Shown here: positions 62,246 to 64,000 of the stretch, piece after piece
Position numbering within the stretch: position 1 is the first letter of the stretch
Layout: each line of letters starts with the position of its first letter
Assembly (NCBI RefSeq): GCF_927798175.1
Contig: NZ_CAKMMP010000015.1
Location: 62,001-126,000, forward strand
Length of the DNA stretch: 64,000 bases
Reading direction: 5' to 3'
Source: Paenibacillus sp. JJ-223
GTDB lineage: Bacteria > Bacillota > Bacilli > Paenibacillales > Paenibacillaceae
The notes under the pieces: generated by a model
Told to the model about the DNA's origin: nothing
Seen by the model: the letters and a program-made list of their open reading frames with translations, nothing else
Database searches by the model: none
Translations under genes and position numbers: made by a program

Positions 62246-63127
62246 TCATTTCTTGGAGTTAAATAAATCGACATACGCACGATGCGGAAACAAAATCGGA
62301 TTATTAATCAACATCAAAAGCTGGTTCAACTGAAAATTGAAAGTGAGTAGTGAAATGGATCGACCACTTTGGTCAAGTACGGCGTAGTCTTTAAGGGAGT
62401 GTTTGTTGAGTGCTTCCTTTACGTTTTCACTTCCTGGCGTACTCTCAGCAAATTCAATGTTGTGAAAGTTCAGGCTCTTGAACCAATCTAGCAGCGTCTC
62501 GTCTTCCCGAGCCTGCTTATACTCAATCTCAATGCATTCGTTACTGCCATCGTCATCTCGGGAAGCCAGCAAGGTAAAATCAAAATAGTCTTTGATCGTT
62601 GAATTACAATTTTCCTGTAACGCACAAAGGATACGGATAGGCCGTGTCGATTGTTGTGTCGGAACAGCTCCTGTAGCTATACCTGTCGCCAGTCGAGCTG
62701 TAGATTGGGTTGAAGTCTTCAGAGATTGAATGCTCTTTGCCCAGTTTTTAATAGATTTCTCCTTAATATTTTGACTCTTGCACTCGATCACTGCAGCAAT
62801 CGCCTCTATTGGCACAAACTTAATTCGTCCATAACGAAAGATGTATGGTGTATACGTCTCGTCCAGAATGGCAAAATCCACTTCTTTGGAGACCCCTCCA
62901 TGGGAATCAATGATGAAGACGGACTGCTCAATAACAAACTTCCTCGGGATAATCATCTCAAACAATTGCGACCAGATCAGTTCTCTCTCCGAGCCAACCG
63001 TCGTACCATGCAAATCATGTTTCATATAAAGTTGATTTACGATGGACTTCTCTACTTGACGGTAATTCTCTGTAATGTTTCCAATCATTTTTTGCTTTTT
63101 TTCTTCAAAAGATAGCTCCTTCGCCAT
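62246..63127 (-). CDS. DUF6602-like predicted PD-(D/E)XK nuclease
   Basis: A 293-residue protein from the ATG at 63127 (GAGAGGAGTATTAAAC); the frame to 63145 has no better site. After a helical start, GSERELIWSQLFEMIIPRKFVIEQ is followed by KEVDFAILDE (D84) and IEAIAAVIECKS (E115, K117), the spacing of a PD-(D/E)XK nuclease core with an upstream acidic helix. The closest family by motif is DUF6602; that is a pattern match, not a search result. It is the first gene of the cas operon, 19 bp before cas10, so an effector or accessory nuclease role is likely but untested. No CARF domain is seen. Confidence 0.62.
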   Translation of the reverse strand: MAKELSFEEKKQKMIGNITENYRQVEKSIVNQLYMKHDLHGTTVGSERELIWSQLFEMIIPRKFVIEQSVFIIDSHGGVSKEVDFAILDETYTPYIFRYGRIKFVPIEAIAAVIECKSQNIKEKSIKNWAKSIQSLKTSTQSTARLATGIATGAVPTQQSTRPIRILCALQENCNSTIKDYFDFTLLASRDDDGSNECIEIEYKQAREDETLLDWFKSLNFHNIEFAESTPGSENVKEALNKHSLKDYAVLDQSGRSISLLTFNFQLNQLLMLINNPILFPHRAYVDLFNSKK

Positions 63128-63165
63128 GTTTAATACTCCTCTCAAGGGAACTCAAAGTGGAACAG

Positions 63166-63178
63166 CCTCATAATTATA
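63166..63178 (-). promoter_or_regulatory. Candidate -10 of the cas operon
   Basis: TATAAT on the minus strand (63173-63178), about 45 bp before the first ATG. No good -35 is seen at 16-18 bp, so the assignment is weak. Confidence 0.4.
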
Positions 63179-63206
63179 TTAGCATGTTTCCTAAAAATTC
63201 CACACC

Positions 63207-63242
63207 AAAAAAAGATGCTCTCTTCAAACAGATTGCATCTTT
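63207..63242 (-). terminator. Terminator separating array 3 from the cas operon
   Basis: AAAGATGC / GCATCTTT stem with a 16-nt loop, followed on the minus strand by seven T. It would stop the array 3 transcript before the DUF6602-like gene. Confidence 0.7.
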
Positions 63243-63404
63243 CGTAAGTTCTTAAAAGAAGTTTGATATGTTCCAATTATCTATTAGTATCTCGGAAACT
63301 ACATACCTCCATAAGGAGTGCTACGAGAAGTGGTTGCCTGTGGAAACCAAACTAGATACGAAATGCGATAATTAAGTGAAGTCTGGTTCGCGTCTTTTCC
63401 TGTA

Positions 63405-64000
63405 ATTTCAATCCACACACTCCATACGGAGTGCGACGTAGACGGGTTCAACGGCATGCAGCCAACGCTGGAATTTCAATCCACGCACTCCATACGGAGT
63501 GCGACTTCATGCTATCCAGCAATTTGGATCAATACATTTGAGATTTCAATCCACGCACTCCATACGGAGTGCGACGAGGTGTGTTATGCCGACAATCGCA
63601 ACCCATTTGAATTTCAATCCACGCACTCCATACAGAGTGCGACAATCCCAAATTCCAACCAAAATAGATGATACTTCGATTTCAATCCACGCACTCCATA
63701 CAGAGTGCGACAATAAGCTTCGATTTACCCTGAATGTTGGCGTTCAGATTTCAATCCACGCACTCCATACAGAGTGCGACAGGGTTGGCTGGCAAGATCC
63801 AAGTAATGATGAGGGATTTCAATCCACGCACTCCATACAGAGTGCGACTTTTTACGGGCGGGAAACAGCGTCGCTCCCAGATACGATTTCAATCCACGCA
63901 CTCCATACAGAGTGCGACCGGGAACAGCTCCCCAGCACCCTGTCAGCAGCCGGATTTCAATCCACGCACTCCATACAGAGTGCGACTTCCTTACGGATCG
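63405..64000 (-). CRISPR. CRISPR array 3: at least 9 repeats, cut by the window
   Basis: Repeats start at 63405, 63473, 63543, 63611, 63679, 63748, 63816, 63886 and 63954; eight complete spacers of 35-37 bp. The first has one change (ACACACTCC). Degenerate remnants lie further left: one at about 63337-63369 fits the 68-bp period, one at 63292-63324 does not. The first three carry CATACGG, the other six CATACAG. The array continues past position 64000, where the leader is expected. Confidence 0.97.

Noticed and set aside
1..64000. rRNA, tRNA, insertion sequences, integrases or phage genes
   Set aside because: None was seen on either strand; no transposase or integrase motif and no tRNA-like cloverleaf was recognised.

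Overview
The window looks like a chromosomal segment of a Paenibacillus-type Firmicute. The evidence is moderate GC content, strong AGGAGG-type ribosome binding sites with frequent TTG/GTG starts, YtrA-type GntR regulators driving ABC modules, YesM/YesN-type two-component systems, a CotH protein with a copper-amine-oxidase-N stalk domain, a Btr-like AraC/siderophore-binding regulator, and futalosine-pathway menaquinone genes. This is inferred from gene content; there is no rRNA or tRNA in the window to confirm it.

Positions 1-33600 are mostly ordinary chromosome. They hold a truncated WYL regulator, two autoregulated GntR/ABC modules (1561-3381 and 10554-13840) with similar GTGTACTA-type operators, an S9 peptidase, a PatB/MalY aminotransferase, an esterase and mqnB-mqnD. 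An iron block (17404-23911) has FetAB-like genes, an AraC regulator with a fused siderophore-binding domain, two FecCD permeases behind a Fur box, and a lipoprotein receptor, but no FecE-type ATPase. Next comes a compact ADP-ribose/NAD block (24035-26923: NrtR-like Nudix regulator, NADAR, bacterial-type PARG, macrodomain). A MarR-controlled heterodimeric ABC exporter and a histidine kinase with a degenerate GGDEF domain follow.

Positions 33670-42216 form a sugar uptake and sensing locus. mglBAC lies next to a sugar-binding lipoprotein, a YesM-type kinase and an AraC-type response regulator encoded in one overlapping operon, with candidate CcpA cre sites at both promoters. It is followed by an AraC/EamA divergent pair, a CotH-stalk fusion, a chemoreceptor, two DUF4190 paralogues, a TetR regulator and a YhgE/Pip protein.

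Positions 55180-64000 are a CRISPR region on the minus strand. A five-gene operon (DUF6602-like nuclease, cas10, csm3-, csm4- and csm5-like) is followed by an array, a cas6-like gene and a second array; a third array runs off the right edge. The arrays use 33-bp repeats of subtype I-C type, while the only effector genes seen are type III. Cas10 has no N-terminal HD nuclease, its GGDD is AGDD, and no small subunit gene (csm2) is present. A mini-array with the same leader sits 6 kb away at 49109-49393. The three visible leaders share a promoter-distal inverted repeat. No cas1, cas2 or type I-C effector gene is in the window. A separate four-unit intergenic repeat element occurs twice (15893-16076 and 44497-44681), both times between convergent genes.
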